A DNA stretch of 64,000 nucleotides from Edolisoma coerulescens (Eukaryota; Chordata; Aves; Passeriformes; Campephagidae), in NCBI GenBank assembly GCA_013397115.1, contig VWZW01001014.1, positions 789,766 through 853,765 on the forward strand, in the 5' to 3' direction. The first letter of the stretch is position 1. Each line of letters begins with the position of its first letter. The notes under the pieces are model-generated. The model made no database searches. It saw only the letters and a program-made list of their open reading frames with translations, and was not told where the DNA came from. Shown piece by piece: positions 27,001 through 42,000 of this stretch. Made by a program: the position numbers and the translations under genes.

Positions 27001-30000
27001 TACCGAAAGGTATTTTCACATCAAAACAGTGTCATCAGCTGTAATACACATTGTATATCTGCCCTTCCATTCCACAGGGAAGAGATGGAGCAATTTGATT
27101 TATTAATAAACCAAAGAGCTTTTGCCATAAATCAGAATTAGTCTTTTTTTTTTCCCTTCTGTAAACTACTATTCTAATTGGATTTTCACTCCCAGATATT
27201 ATCTGGGTAAAGACCATAATCACATATTTCAAGTTAATTGTAACAGAACACAAATATACAGACAGTTAGATTTAATGATAAAGGACTTTTAGTTCCAAAA
27301 CTGAGTCATAAATGAAAAGAATTCCAACAAACAAAGGAGGGAGAAAGATAATATTGCATGGTACTGATGGGGAAGTCGGGTACATTTAGTCCTCTCTGAT
27401 CTTGACAAGATCTTCTTTTTTTGGGGAAGACTTTAGGAGCCTCTAGATTCTAAGTACCTTTTTTTTTTCCTGTTATTTGTGAAATTCAAACATTGCTGGC
27501 AGGTTTTCTTAGCAGAAAGGGGGTTCAGTTGTCCAGCTGCTCTAGAAGATCATATGTCCAACCACGCTCTCTCTGCTGAGTTCAGCAGCCATTCAAAACC
27601 TGCATTTGATTACATTGGGTTTTATTATTAGGTGTCTCTAGGATTCCCTCACACACATTCACCAAAGATGTTAGGATTTATTTATTTTCTTTTTTTAAGA
27701 CCTCTGAATGAAAATTTGTGCTGAATTAAATGTAGTATATATCGTACTTTATAATAAAGAGAAAAGAAATGTTTCTGATTCTATCCAATTGATAAATGCA
27801 GTTTAAGCTACAGTGGTGAGTGTTTGTAAATTATTTTTCCTATACCTTTTATTCTTTTTCTCCTGCCAAGGAACATACTGGGGCAAGGAAGGAAATCATC
27901 TTCTGGGGCAGCAGAGCAGGTGTTATTTCTTGCTAAGGCTCAGGTTCTTGACTGCCAACCTTGATGTAATTTGGGGAGTCTGATTCTCAGCAAAGCAGTC
28001 TCTACTCAGAGGTGTCCTTTGTTTTTACTCGTTTGGGTTTTTTTTCTCCTTGTTTACAAGCTAAATTCTGCATGAATAAATCTTTCTTTCCTCCAGTGGG
28101 CTGTAGCTGTCTCTAAGTGACAGCCCATTTTCACAGTTCTCTTTATAATCTCTTGTTTCTTCAAAATACAGAAAAGGTTTTCAAAAGTGTCAGGCGTGGG
28201 TGGTTTGAATTGTCACCTATATAGTGTAAGTCTGTCTTTCTTCCAGGTGTAACAGGTAGAAAAATGGAGAGTATTGGTTTTGATGCTGACATATCCTCTA
28301 GTTTCTTTTATCTCTTACTTAAAATCTGTTTTTACACCTGAGGAGAGTCAACTTCAAAAAATCCCAGAGACACCTGTGTGTTTCAGAGAAACTGGCATTA
28401 AGATTGTGTCTGTCCTTTGGTTACTGATTCTCAGTCAACTATTCTCACAAGTTTACTCTAAAACTGGAGTGGTTGGGGTCTCCAGCAGCTCAGCAAAACC
28501 ATTATAACGTATGAAGTGTTATCACTGTTGAAAACTTAATAATATGATAATTCACGATTAGTTCTTTTATTCAAATGGTATGCAAAGCGACTTTATAGAA
28601 GTAGTTGTCATTGATGGAGATAAACAGCTTTCTCTGCAGCACTAGGATCAGATATCTGTGCTTTCAATGTGTAGTTTGATCTGGCAAAGAAAGGAGAACC
28701 TTGATTTTTGTTTAACAAAATAAAATAATTCTGCTGTGAGACGATGTTTTTCCTCAAACACAACAAGGTGCTAACTACAGGTAAACTTAAATAGTCAGCA
28801 ACAACACCAGCTTCAGAGTAATGAGCTACACAATCAAGAAGGTTTTTAAGTGATTATTAAGAAAAAGTTATTCTGCTATATGTGTGTAATTTACTGTAGT
28901 AGATTAATTTACCTCTGTTGGCATAAAGCAATTAAGAAGTCTTGCTAACATTTCAAAAGCTCATATTAGCTTTTTCATAATTGGCAGTATATTGACTTAT
29001 ATTGTCCTAGATTTTCAGTGGCTTCACTGAACATAAAGTATAATGATAATATTTAATATTTTGAGATTTTCCAGGTAAATTTCATTTTTCCACTCCACAC
29101 CAAATTCATTTGACATCTTCCACTTGCAGAACAGAAGTCATCCTTGTAAGGGAGATTTTGGGAGGCATCTTTGGAATTTTGTTTCCCAGGTCCCTTTGGT
29201 TTTCAGTGCCAGTGGTCTGCATCTTTGCTTTGATTGCCTTTTGAAAAAAACCTGAAGTTTATTATATTACAAAAACTAGAAAATAAAGTGATTTTGGATA
29301 TAATTTTCAAGTCTTTGTTCTAAATAATGAACACTCTTGTTATTCCAGGACTCAGAATTTGACCCCTTGAAGTTCACCAGTGTGATTGAATGTGAGAAGC
29401 CAAACAATGACTTAAGTAGGTTTCGAGGTTACATGTGAGTATTTCATATAATATCCTTCAGTATACACTCCTTTTCTCTAATATGGAATAAAATAAATGC
29501 TCGTTTGTTTTGGGCTGTCTTCTCCAAGTTGCATCATCATCTCATCTAAATAGGGCTGTGTATTTAAGGCTGTTTTAGAGGATCCTCACTTGAAGGTGAG
29601 ATGAGAACCTCGTGTTTCCATTCCATCGGATGGATTTATTTGCTAATCAGCTTACACTACAGAAATGAATGTATGAAGCACTGCAGTTACAGGCACTCTT
29701 CTCCTTTTCCTCCATGGATCAAAAAAACGCATCTGGAAATGGGAAGAAATAGAAAACAAGTCCAAGAGAGGCAACAAACACAATCTGTTGTACACTTTTA
29801 TGAAGATGGGTCTGTTGGATGTTTCTTTTAATATATGTGTCATTGAGGAAAATCAGAAGGCAAAACTGATATTTCTCTAGTTATGGCACTGTTCCTTTCT
29901 TCTCATTCAGACAAAATTAAATGATTGGCTCACACGATGGGTATGCTTGTGCATTGCCACATCACCTATGCCCACCTGACTTAATTCTAAACAAACAGAA

Positions 30001-33000
30001 CTACATTAACAGGGTGCTCATCTCTGGCCAGTCAGTCCTGCTCAGAAACAAACGTTTGAGGATGTGCAAAGCACTTTGCTTCTAATGTAGCTTGGGCTGT
30101 AGTGTACAGCTGTGTTGATTGTGGTGGCTTAGGAGATGCACTCTTGCATGACTTATTTTTCTACAGTCTGTTACCATGTGGAGAGCGAGAGACCAGGATA
30201 CATAATTTTTGCCTAAATTTTAATGGAGAGAGTTAAGCTGACACTAATTCTGTTTCAAATACAATGATTTACCACCCATGTTGATTAGGAGTGATAAGCA
30301 GTATTAAATTGTGTAAATGTCACAAGGTAAATTGCCGGAGCTCAGGGAGTTTTTTATAGTGATGCCATTTACCACCACAGTTACTACTCTCAGATGTCAC
30401 AGATTGTGTAGGATGTACTGTCAACTGGTGTAAATCAGGACAGTTTCTTTGAAACTACATCAAGTTGTAGTGTGGGAAAATGTGTTCCTTTATTTAGCAG
30501 CACAAAGCCCTACAGTTCATGTGAAGAAAAAAGTTTAGTATTAGACATTACTGCATGAGGGTGTGTAACTGTCTCCATTAATAGAGAGCCTGCTCCACTG
30601 CAGACACGCCATTTCCAGATATGGAAATGGAAAGTTTGGCAGCTTTTGTAGCACACTTTATGTGTGAATCTTAGTCCCCAAAATATTGAGCAGAATACTG
30701 TAGAAAATATGCATAAATTTGTCTTCCATTATATATTTACTTATTTACTCCATGTGGAAAAGGCCTGTGGCATGTAAGTTACAGAACCATTTGAATTACA
30801 TACCAGAAAACATGGTAATATCTTTTTGATGACTATTGTTTAGTATTGATTATATTTCATCTTCTTCATGTTTTATAGTTTCACAAATTATGTGAATATA
30901 TTTTAACACAAATTTTGAATCTGGCAGAAAGCATCAGGTGATTTCCAGCTCTCATCAGCTATGCTCCAAGAGATTTACAGCTAAAGGACCATGGGCTATT
31001 TGAATTAAAGAGTGGGGACCAACCCCTCAACAAATAAATTCTCAGTCCCCTAATTTATCACAGAAGAAGGCTTTTCCCCCTTTCTTTTTAGAGTTCCTTC
31101 ATTAGTATAATGGAATCAGGAGTCTATTTCAAATCAGACATTAACAAGATGAATAGCAATTAACACATCTGCATTGAAACATGTCATTGGCATGTCAAAC
31201 TTGCATCTTAATTCTTGTTCAAAATCTTACCAGTAGTTGCTGCTTGAAAGAATGGTTCAGATAGCTACCAGCCAATAATAGCTCGACTGAAGAGAAATTA
31301 CACCAAAATATTTAAATAGGAATGCCATGAAATAATAGTCTTTCAAGAGATCCATATGTAAAAGCTGTGCTGAAATATTACTGTCAAACTTTCCTAGACA
31401 TTTTGACCACTTAGTAGGTTTCCAGTTTTGATTAAGGTTTTCTTTTCCTGTTTGAAATAGGAAGTGTTCTTTGGTTTTAATGTCTGTGCTGACAAATCTT
31501 TCAGGGAGTAGAAATATTTATGTTTGTGTGCTGTAAACATGTAAAAAATTCTGTTCTCTACAGTTTCCCTGAAACAAATTCACTTGAGGTAGCCAATGTA
31601 GCATGTGCAGGCCAGGGTAAAAGGAGACATGATAATAATAGAAAAAAAATACTCAAAATGCATTGAGATGGGCCTAGCCCTGCCCTATATCTGAGAAAGT
31701 ATAGCATGCACATTACTGCATATGAATTCTTCAGCTGTGTTGCCACAATCTGCATTGAACACACTCAGGGTGTGCAGATGCACAGGCAGACTACCAGTTC
31801 TATTCAGGCACTTGCTTTAATTCTCTTTTGCAGTTTCTGCACCTCCAGATAACCCAAGAACAAAACCTAACATGCTCCCTGCCTATATGTGTCTAGCCAG
31901 ATTATGTACAGCATGCATGGCAAACAGTCAAAAATCCAATTCCAGGTTCCAAAAATAGCAATATTTGCTTTAAAATCTTGTTTGTGCCTTTTTGTGTGTA
32001 TATGGGCAAGGGAAAAGGAGAAGTAGTAGTTGGGATTCTGACTTTCCAGCTTTTTGAAAATAATAATTTTATTCTTAGACGAGAACATAAAATTTTATCT
32101 GATCATACCAAAATAAGTATAGCTTGGAATTGTAAGAGGAAGAAGGAGATGAATACGTGTGTGTATTTCTATTTCAAAGGTCATCTTGAGGTAAAAAACC
32201 CAAATTAATATAAAATCGTGTTACAATTTTTTAAAGAAAAAACAATTATAAATCTACAGTGATGTCCCTTTATGTGCTATAGTAACACCTCCACTCCTGG
32301 AAAAAAAAACAAAAACAAAACAACCTAGACTAATTTTCATCAATTGAGAGTCAGGAAGTTTCTGACTTATGATAATGTTCACTGAGACCATGTTTAAGAT
32401 TGTTGAATATTTTCTTTGGGAGTGTCAAGCCTTGGAAAGTAATGACAGCTCTACCATTTCCTTTGTAAGACACTTGATAAACCAAAAAGTGAAAGAAAAT
32501 ACTCTGTTTTGAATAAAGTTTTGATTGGTTACCTTGATATTAATGCTGTTAAACACATAACAAAACATGATAGAAAGCTGAAGTGAGCTACCATTGGGGT
32601 AATTTTTGCATTGCTGTATTAAACCAGAGGCTTACTTCTGTACAAACACTTTCAGAGTGCTGCAGTGTAGTAGTAGTAGTTAACTGCATCTGATCTGCCC
32701 ACTGCTCCTAATTCGTGGTGCATTTGTATTTTAGATGCCAAGATACCACATTTTTGCAGTCTCATCCATGTGAGAAAGTGCAGAGAAAAAGAGCATTACA
32801 CCTGCACTTGCCAGTGCATTTCCTCACAGCTTAGCCTTTGCATTCCAGGCATCTGAACAGCTTCAACCAGACACTGTTTTCAAGAATGACAGAGAAAATT
32901 TTCTTTCTTTGCCTGTAATTTACACTGAATCCAGAAAGGGGAAAAACAGACTGTTCAGCCTTTGTAACAAGCTTAAGGTTTATAAGTCTGCAGGGCTAGA

Positions 33001-36000
33001 AATGGGAACTAGGCCATCTCTCAACCCAGACACAAAGTTTACAATTGGCATGTTATCAAAGTGAGCAGTTTTATCTAACTCTAGTTTTCATTATTTTTTT
33101 AATCCAAACCTTTCTGTCTGTAATTTTTTCTTCCTTTTATCATCGGTGCCCAACGGTCTTACGTGTATGTTCTGTTACTGAGTCACTGGGAGTGACTGTA
33201 GACAAGAGGGAAACAGTGAGTTTCCTCCAGCCTCTGCTGGCTTCTTTCTCCCGGATTTTGATTTCATCCATGTTTTCTAAAGGTCTGCTGAGCAACAGTT
33301 GAGTTGTCTAACTTCATTTGGATAATGCATGTAAGGATGAGATGTGGTAAGAAAGCTCAGTCTGTGGGTGAGAGCAGTAGATTGGGGTTTTAACACCTAC
33401 AGGTTAACTTCAGATGTTGCACAATTACTTTGGAGTTGTTTTCTAAGCTAAGATAGTAAGAAGAAATATATAATTGCTTAGGACAAATATGCAAGTAATT
33501 GTGTGTGAAGTTTACCATGTGCAATATACCTGGCACAGTCCACTGTTACTGTGAAGTGTAAAAAATTAACAAAGGTTATAAAATTATAAGCCAGAGCAAG
33601 TACTGGTTAAGTAGGTTTATCTCTAAAAAGTCCCATTTATTAACAGGAATCATAACTATCATTTGGAGATTTTATTGGAAATTCAAACATCCTCATGATT
33701 TTTGAGAAAGCCTAATGTAGAATTCAGCCTTAAAAATCAGAGGAATGACAGAATCCTAGTAGCAGTGTAATTTTGACAGAAATTATTTCCCATATTTTAA
33801 GCACAGACAAATTGACACCTATTGACATTCTGCAAGAGGGATGTTGGGCAGCCTCCCAAGTGGTGCTGCTTTGGCAAAAGGTGAGGCAGTGGGATAAGGA
33901 GGTTTGCTGAAAAGAACAGAAGTAAAAGCTCTGTTCTTCTGTCTGAGACCGGCAGCAAGGATGGGCTGAGCAGGGGAAGTCCTGACTAAAAAACCACCTT
34001 TTATTTTCGTGTCGGAATTGCAAATTTGATGTTACCTACTTCTTTCTTTCTCCGTTTCTGGTCTCTAGTCAGATGTTATCACTTCTGCTGCTACCTCAGC
34101 AGTCAAACCCAATGCTTTTTCTCCATCCCTGCAGAGAAAAGCATACTTGTCAAAATGCCAATGCTTTTAATACATACATATTTTCTGAGCAGAGGGTGGG
34201 TAAAATATATTGTGCTGAATTAAAAAAGGCTGTGTATGTATATATACACGGGTATATTCTGCTCACTAAAAGCATTGACTGTTGAGGTTCCATAGCATAA
34301 CCAGCATTGCAGAATAATCTGCAAGTAGTCCTCCTAGACTGGGACAAGTACAAAGAATTCACCAATGTGAACATTTTCTTCTTACAGATCTCAGGATATT
34401 TTATATAGTTCCTAGAACTGAGATCCTAGAAGTATGTACTTAAATTAGAATTTTGGTCCGCATTTAGAAAAAGAGAAGTGTCTAACAGGGAAAAGCATGA
34501 ATATATAACCCAGATGTGAAGGCTTAGAAAATAGGAAGCAAATAAAGGGAATCCACCTTTCTATAAAAGCACAATTTTAAGCCAGTTTGCAGATTTCAGG
34601 GGACAGAGGATTTTAAGTGCTCAAATCCAGGTAGACATAAAATTTGGTGTTGCAACAGCACAATGTTAATTTTAGTGTAGCATATGTGCTGCTTTCTCAG
34701 GATTTCTCTTGGACTTCCAGCTTTTGCTAGTTTTTTATAGCAATCCATTTTTTAGACTTTGAAAGTGTGATGGTTTTGATGATCTGAAAGTGAGGACAGA
34801 ACATTTACTCAATTCAGACTTGCTTTAGTCTTCTCTGAGGCATTGGGGTACTTCAGTTGATAAAATGAAATTTTATTCATTTGAAAATGGTTTGAAATTA
34901 TTATTTGGTTTGTCTTTTTTACATAATAAAAACTCTAATACCATTTTTTAATTGTTACTATTGTTTAGCATTTGCCTGCTAATTCTCATAAGGCTATTTT
35001 CTGTATTTCGCTGTCAGCTGAAATTTCAGTCAGTCCATACACAGCAGATAATAAGTTGTAGTGGAAATGTGACTTCATTCCATTTTTCTCATGTGTTTTG
35101 GGTGTTAGTCAACAAGAATCCTCAGGGTGCAGGCTGTTCTTAGATAGTTGGTGAGACAGTTCTGAAAAGAATTTCTCTTGTTCTCACTGATGAATACATG
35201 GAGTATTTTTCATTTTCTTTTCACTGAACTGATGTGTCTTATCCCTGGCACATCTTCCTTAGTATCACTGCTTCTGAAGTACAGTCTTTTCCCGATTTCA
35301 CCGTATATCTTTCTAGGATTTCTTTAGTAAGCATATGTGAATAGTGGGTTAATCGTATCTGCTACACAGCTGCTTTTAGGTGGACTGGATTAACTGTGAT
35401 TGCTCAGTCAGTTTACACATGCACAGGAAGTCCAGTGCATTTTCCAAGCATTAGCTAGGCTGCACACATGCTGTCGGTTTGCCCCACATATCTCTAGTGA
35501 GCATTTGTCCAGGACATTTGTATATCTAGCAGCAACTGGTACTGCTCCAGCTGGGCTGCTGCATGTCGGGGTTCCTTGGGTAAGTAATCTCAGTTTTCAA
35601 AGTCCTGGAAGAAGATCTAACAAAATATTTTGCCAGCAAGTTGAAAAAAAACTTCTTAAACATTGAAGCTGTTTCCTGGGCTTGTTGTATTACAAGTATG
35701 ATTTAACAAGCTTAATTTTTTGACATGCTGTGTTTTGTTCTGTTTTTAAATTTTCTGTAGTATTCATAAAAGTGGAAAAAAGGATGGACTGTTCAAAGAG
35801 AATCTTTTGTTACGTGGATGTACCATTAGAAATACAGAAGAAGTTGCAGGAATAGTAATCTATGCAGGTAAGAGCTCTTTTTCTGTCTTATGGGGCATAC
35901 TGCCTTTTTATAGTTTTCTTAAAATAATGGCAGATTTCCATATGACACATTTGATGCAATTCTCTCTGCAGGGCATGAGACCAAAGCTTTGTTAAATAAT

Positions 36001-39000
36001 AATGGACCACGTTACAAGCGGAGTAAGCTTGAAAGACAGATGAATGCTGATGTCCTTTGGTGTGTCCTCATACTTCTAATCATGTGTCTGTTTTCTGCCA
36101 TTGGTAAGTGCTCTTTACTAGTAGAAGCTTAAGTATTACACTGTCTTGGGATTCATGCACGTAGCTTTATTGAATACATATGCATTTACCAAAACATAAA
36201 ATTCATAAAGCTATCTCCGTATTAATTTTTGTCAAAAATCAAAATGTCTTGATACACAAGCTGATCTAAATACCTTCTTAGTCTCAATCAAATATATGTT
36301 ATTAGTACCAGAGATCTGAAGGCTTAGATTATACTACCCTTGATAGCATCCAAAAATGTGAAGTCCAAAAAAACCCCATGTTATATGTAGTCCCCTCAAA
36401 ATTACAGGTGTTGGAGTGTAACATGTCACTAATCAGTCAGCAAAGTAATTTATGAGCAGAGAATAAACACAATCAGCACAGTGGTATTCCCTGGTACTAT
36501 TTATTAAATTGAGGGCCCAGTGCAAAACATGGACTCACTGTCCCTAAGGCTGCAGGTTTAACATAGAAGAAATAAGCAAAAGTGTGCATAAATCCAAGTT
36601 GAATACTCTCTAGACTTCTGGGAGTGTTTAAGGAAATGCTGCAGTTCAGGTTATGTCTCTTCAGGCCTTTTTTCTGTTCATTTGTGAGAAAGAGTTGAAT
36701 TTTGCATTTGGCACCCAAAATGATTTTTTATATATGGCATATGAATACCACAACCTTAATATTTGTGTGTTCTGTAATGTTTGTATGTGAGTCATATGGC
36801 ATAAACACCAGAATGTTTCCTAACAACCGTGGTGTAGTTTAATAACAATCTTATGCCATTTTAATACATCTCTGTGTGCCTTTTTCCAGGTATTGTTAAA
36901 TGCTGCTTAAAGATGAGTATTTCCAGCTGTGAATCAGCCAGCTTATTTGTTTCCACTGAGTTCATGACACGCTTTTGTAGTGTTTCGGTGTTGGGGAGCC
37001 CAATCCTCAGGGCTGAAGTGTCGTGGTGAGGCTTCATAGCAGGGAGCCACCACCTGCAGCTGTCCCCTCTGCCACTGCTGCCGCGGTGTTGTCCCCAGAG
37101 CAGCAGCAGCGGGGTGTGCCCTGTGAGTGGCTTCAGTGTAGCTGGGGCTCCCCAGAGGTGTGAGCATGAACGGGAGGAGGTGGCACACAGTAGGTGACAG
37201 GTACGCCTTCCCTTCTGTCCCGTCTGCTACGAGGCTGGAAACCGCCAGCAGAGGGCCAGAGCAAACTGCTCGAGGTGCTGACAGCCACAAACAGCTGGAA
37301 AGAAATTTGCTTGAGCCCTTTGAGTCGTCTGGTGCTCTGTAGAAGTCAGGCCATTTTCGCACCTTCTGTCGATAAAGTATAACTGGAGATATGACACTTA
37401 ATTCTTTTGAAAATCTAAGGTTATTTATAAAACAAACCTTAATGTAGGTTGTTCTTGGTGTGGAGCTTTCTGTTGTTGCTCTCAAGAATAAAAAATATAC
37501 ACATCAATGAAGACATCAGGCATGTGATCTTGTGTTGGTAGTACAGGGGCAAAATAATCCGCTCACTTATGTGTTTTTATTTTTCAGTGCTGGGTTTATG
37601 TATCAAGGATCTTGTCAAAGGTGGTTTACAGAAGATTAAAGTAGACATTTGTCCTTTTTTCTGATTTTCGACATATAGTGATAGTTTGAATGCTTTTTGT
37701 TGCAGAAGAGTTCTTCCTTGGTTTTTATGCCTTAAAAACATCAGGCATACCATTTTAGGGATTTTGGGATTGTAAATATTTGGGCTGTACTTAAAAAGGC
37801 AATGTTCTGTCTCTTTAGCAAGAATGTCGTTTTCCCACCAATAACAATCTTATCTTTATTTAGTTATCAGCACAATCAACTAAAAAAAAACATTTCAAGC
37901 AAGACCTAGAATTTCTTCTGTTCTTCATTCCTCAGCTTCCATGCTGTTGACTCTGTTGATGCTGTTATTTCATTAGTTCTGTGCTTATGGTGGATATTAT
38001 TCACACAGTAAAATTGAAGTCTCTTCTGAAACTAATTTAGTGATAGCTGACTGGTGATATATCTAGTAGAGTCAGTGGAGTTCTTTCATTTTAACACATA
38101 GTCTATCACTTTCTGAAGAAGTGTAGTTTACTTTGGTGATTACAGAAACAGTCTAAACTACTAACTTAGACTAGCCAGCTCGCTTTGTTTAGCTAAAGTT
38201 ATGTGAAATGAGTCTTGCATGCTGTCCTTAAGGACAGCCAAAGCCCTTTCTCAAACCCCAAATCTGAAGGCAGAAAAAAACCATGGGTTTGGGGCATTTT
38301 TCAGAAGTCATGCAGAGTATTTGAAAACAAATACCAATTTCCCACATAACCCTTAAGAACAAATTCATACCATAAGCATTTTTCCTTGGAGCTAATTTGC
38401 TTTTTTCTCTCTTCCAATTCTTCTGCAGGTCACGGTCTATGGGTATGGCAGTATGGTGAGAAGAAGAAACCAATTTTTGATGTTCCAGGGCCTGATGGCA
38501 AATATTTGTCACCTGTTTTAGCTTCAGTATATTTATTTCTGACAGTGATCATAGTGTTCCAGGTAATCAAGTTGTGCATGCTGTTACCTCTGTTCCTAGT
38601 TGGCTGTAATAAAGTTATATATGTGCAGTATGTGTAGTACTCGTTTTACCAGTAAGGCATGTAAGAAGCTAATCAAGCACAAAAAAGATCCCAGAGGGTT
38701 GTAAGCAGCAGCACAGGGTATATTTGGAGGTCTGTCACTAGTGATGTCCCCCAAGGTTCAATACTGGGCCCAGTATTGTTTAACTTATTCACCCGTAACT
38801 TGTATGAAGGGGCAGATGCCTCCTCATCAAGTTCCCTGGCACCAAGCTGGGAGGAGTGGCCGATAACCCAGAGGGCTGTGCAGCCCTTCAGAAGGAGCTC
38901 AGCGCGTTGGAGAGATGCTCAGAGGAGAGCTGCCTGAAATTCAACAAAGGCAAATGCAGGGTACTGCATCTGGGGAGGAACAAGCCCATGAACCAGAAAG

Positions 39001-42000
39001 CAAGCTTTACTCCTCCTATTTACCCGCTGTGGAACAACTATGGATGCCACTTTGGGTACAGTGTTCTGGTATGAAAATAAATTTTATACTTCTTTAACAG
39101 CTTTTCAGATATACTTCTCTTAGCAAATCCGTATGTCAGCCTGGTAACAAACTATGTTAAAAGTTTTTAGGTCTTGAGGAGAAATACCTTGAATGGTGAA
39201 GGTGGTAAGTTAAGAGAAGTAAAAGAACCTCATGTAACTGAGATATATTGAAGTTTGCCTAGTGGGACACTAGAGTAGGTTGCTTTACTGGAGGCAGCAG
39301 CTTGTTTATAAAAGGGAATGAAAAAGAATGTTAAAATAATTTTTACCCTGAGGGATTAGGTTATGATATTGGTTAAGAAAATTCACCACAGAATTCTTTA
39401 AACACCTACCTTTCCCTGTAGTTTTTGTTTAAATGACCACATTCACCACTTGCAGATATGCTATAATTTATCCCTTTTATCTAATTCAGAAAACTGAACA
39501 ATGTATGCAGTCAGGAATTTATATCCTGAAAAAAAAAATCTGCAGAGAAAAACTCATGCACAAATTAGGTATTTTATGTAGTTTTGACAATCCTCAAGAA
39601 ACAGTTGAAAGTCTTTTCATGTCTCCTTCTTCAGCACTTATAAAATGTGATCTTCATTCAAATAATTTGCAGTACAAAAGCCAAGGCTAAAGATATCATT
39701 CCTATGGAGAGATTAACCTTTCTCATTTTGTTTCTTGTATTCCTGCAAAGTGAATTTGTAAACAGTCTATTATTTATGGAGAACAAATTTATTCAATCCT
39801 TTCATATCTGCAGTATTCTGATTGTATGGTCTGGTTTGGGTTGGGATTTTTTTTTCTTTTCCTTCTCCAGCTGGTTTCAAGCTCAGCTTCTTAGCCTAAG
39901 AAAGATTTGCTTCTGTCCGTGTTTTGATAATAAGTTTTCTAGACATAATAACGCATTCCAGCTCTGCAATTCACCATAGGTTTTCCTCATCTAACACAGT
40001 AAATAAACTCTTTAAACACGATAACAACTTTAGAGTCGATGTTTAAAGTACATAGCCTCTTTATGTTCCAGTCTAGTACCAAGTTAACTAGCTTTAGTAA
40101 TTCATTGTGTCCTTCCTTCTGTTTTCTCCTAATTGTCTTTCCTTTTGTGTATTCTAGGTTCTGATTCCAATTTCTTTATATGTATCCATTGAAATAGTTA
40201 AAATATGCCAAGTATACTTTATTCATCAAGATAAAGATTTATACGATGAAGAAACAGACTCTCAACTGCAGTGCCGAGCTTTAAATATCACAGAAGACTT
40301 GGGTCAGGTGCAGTTTATCTTTTCAGACAAGACTGGGACACTTACTGAAAACAAGATGGTTTTCCGAAGATGCACTGTTTCTGGAATAGAGTATTCCCAT
40401 GATGATAACGGTGAGCTCATGGTCACGTTTTCTATCTAACAGTTGTACTTTGGGCAAACTGAAGTAGTCATAAAAGTTGCTGTAATCTTAAATCAAAAAG
40501 AAAAACAAAAGAAATTGCACACATGCACTCAGCAAACTCCGTAACAGCTGTTTTCAGATGAGTGTAATTTGATGGCTGTGTTCAGCTAGCAATGACAATC
40601 TTACCAGAGTGTTCTGTAATATCTGCAGTATGTTGTCAAGACATTTAAAGCTTTTGGCTTTAGCTCCTGGTGTGATAAAGCACTTGAGCCCATGGCTAAT
40701 GTAAGAAAATTGAAGAGTGCTGCTGGTATCACAATTGTTTTGTGTGTTTGAAGTATACCGTGTAAAATAACACTTTTACATATACAGGCAGATTAGTGTC
40801 TGATTGAATACCTGCAATGAGATTATCCTTTTGTACTGAGAAATAAATGCAAACAAAGCTGCTGGTTTTCATATTAGCAAGAAACATAATCTGATAGAAT
40901 AGTGTATTTTATGTTACCTTTGTCAGATTCTTTTCAGTGCTCCTGTGTGAAAAGTGTCTGTGTCAGGTGTGTTGGCTCTATGAACACTGCAGTTGAGAGA
41001 ATATCCACAAGTATCAGCCTCTTAAAACACTGAAAAATTACTGTTTCTCCCAAGGCAGTGTGAAAGATGTCATCCCTCTGTTATTTCTTCACCCTTTTAA
41101 AATTAGGAAGTGATTTCCTATTTTGTGGTGTTTGTAATTTGTGTTATTTTTCTCTAACGTACTATTGTTATCATTTTTGAAAGAACAGATCTTAACTGTT
41201 CAAATCAAATTCTGTATGCAGGAAAATAATGATAGCTACAATATTTCATTCCTCTTTGCAAAAAATAAGTTTCTTATTCTACACAACGCATAAAGATCTC
41301 TGATTAGGAATTTTTCTCAAAGAACACTACAGAATTTCATCGTAAAAATAAGATACTGAATAAGATAAAGAATCAAAATAGACTGGGAACTCTAAAACAT
41401 GCTTTAAAAGATGATAAGATCTTAAATTGGAAAAAGATATTTTGAAGTATTGGATTGTTCTTTTTTTTCCTCCTACTTTAAAGTAGTACTGAGACCTTAA
41501 ATTTAAGGCACTCTTTTTCAAGAAACTAGGTCTTTGGGTTGTGTTATTAGTGTTACAGAAAGGACTTAGGGAGAAGCTGTGACTTCCTACCTCTGTACAG
41601 TAGGTAAGAAAGAGAAAAGAATTAGAACTTAGAGTACGTTGCTGGACTCCTAATATCTGCTTGTGACACTCTGATTATTCATTGTTTTTTGCTTCTTCTC
41701 TGCCACTGATTGTTTGCTTGTTTATACTAATTTCAGAGTGTATTCTGTTCCTTGCAAGAATGATGTTATTGCCAATTAAAAAAGTGCAGAAAAGGTATTT
41801 TTATGAGCTTGGTATCATCAGATAATATGTAGGCTGAACTCTGAACTCTGAATATGTAGGCCCCTGCGTGGAGTGTTGAATTTTCAGATCCTTTTCCTTC
41901 AAATGTAGTGTATTTAACAGAAATCTAAGTTTGTGCCTGCTTTCATCTTATGATTTCATATTACAATATAAAAGTTAATGAAAACAGAGTGAATGTCACT

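Larger units (their letters stand above)
36104..38428. other. 2.3 kb intron between exons D and E
   Basis: Mostly AT-rich, but 36,960-37,375 is clearly richer in G+C and CpG (listed separately). No coding sequence is supported. Confidence 0.8.
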
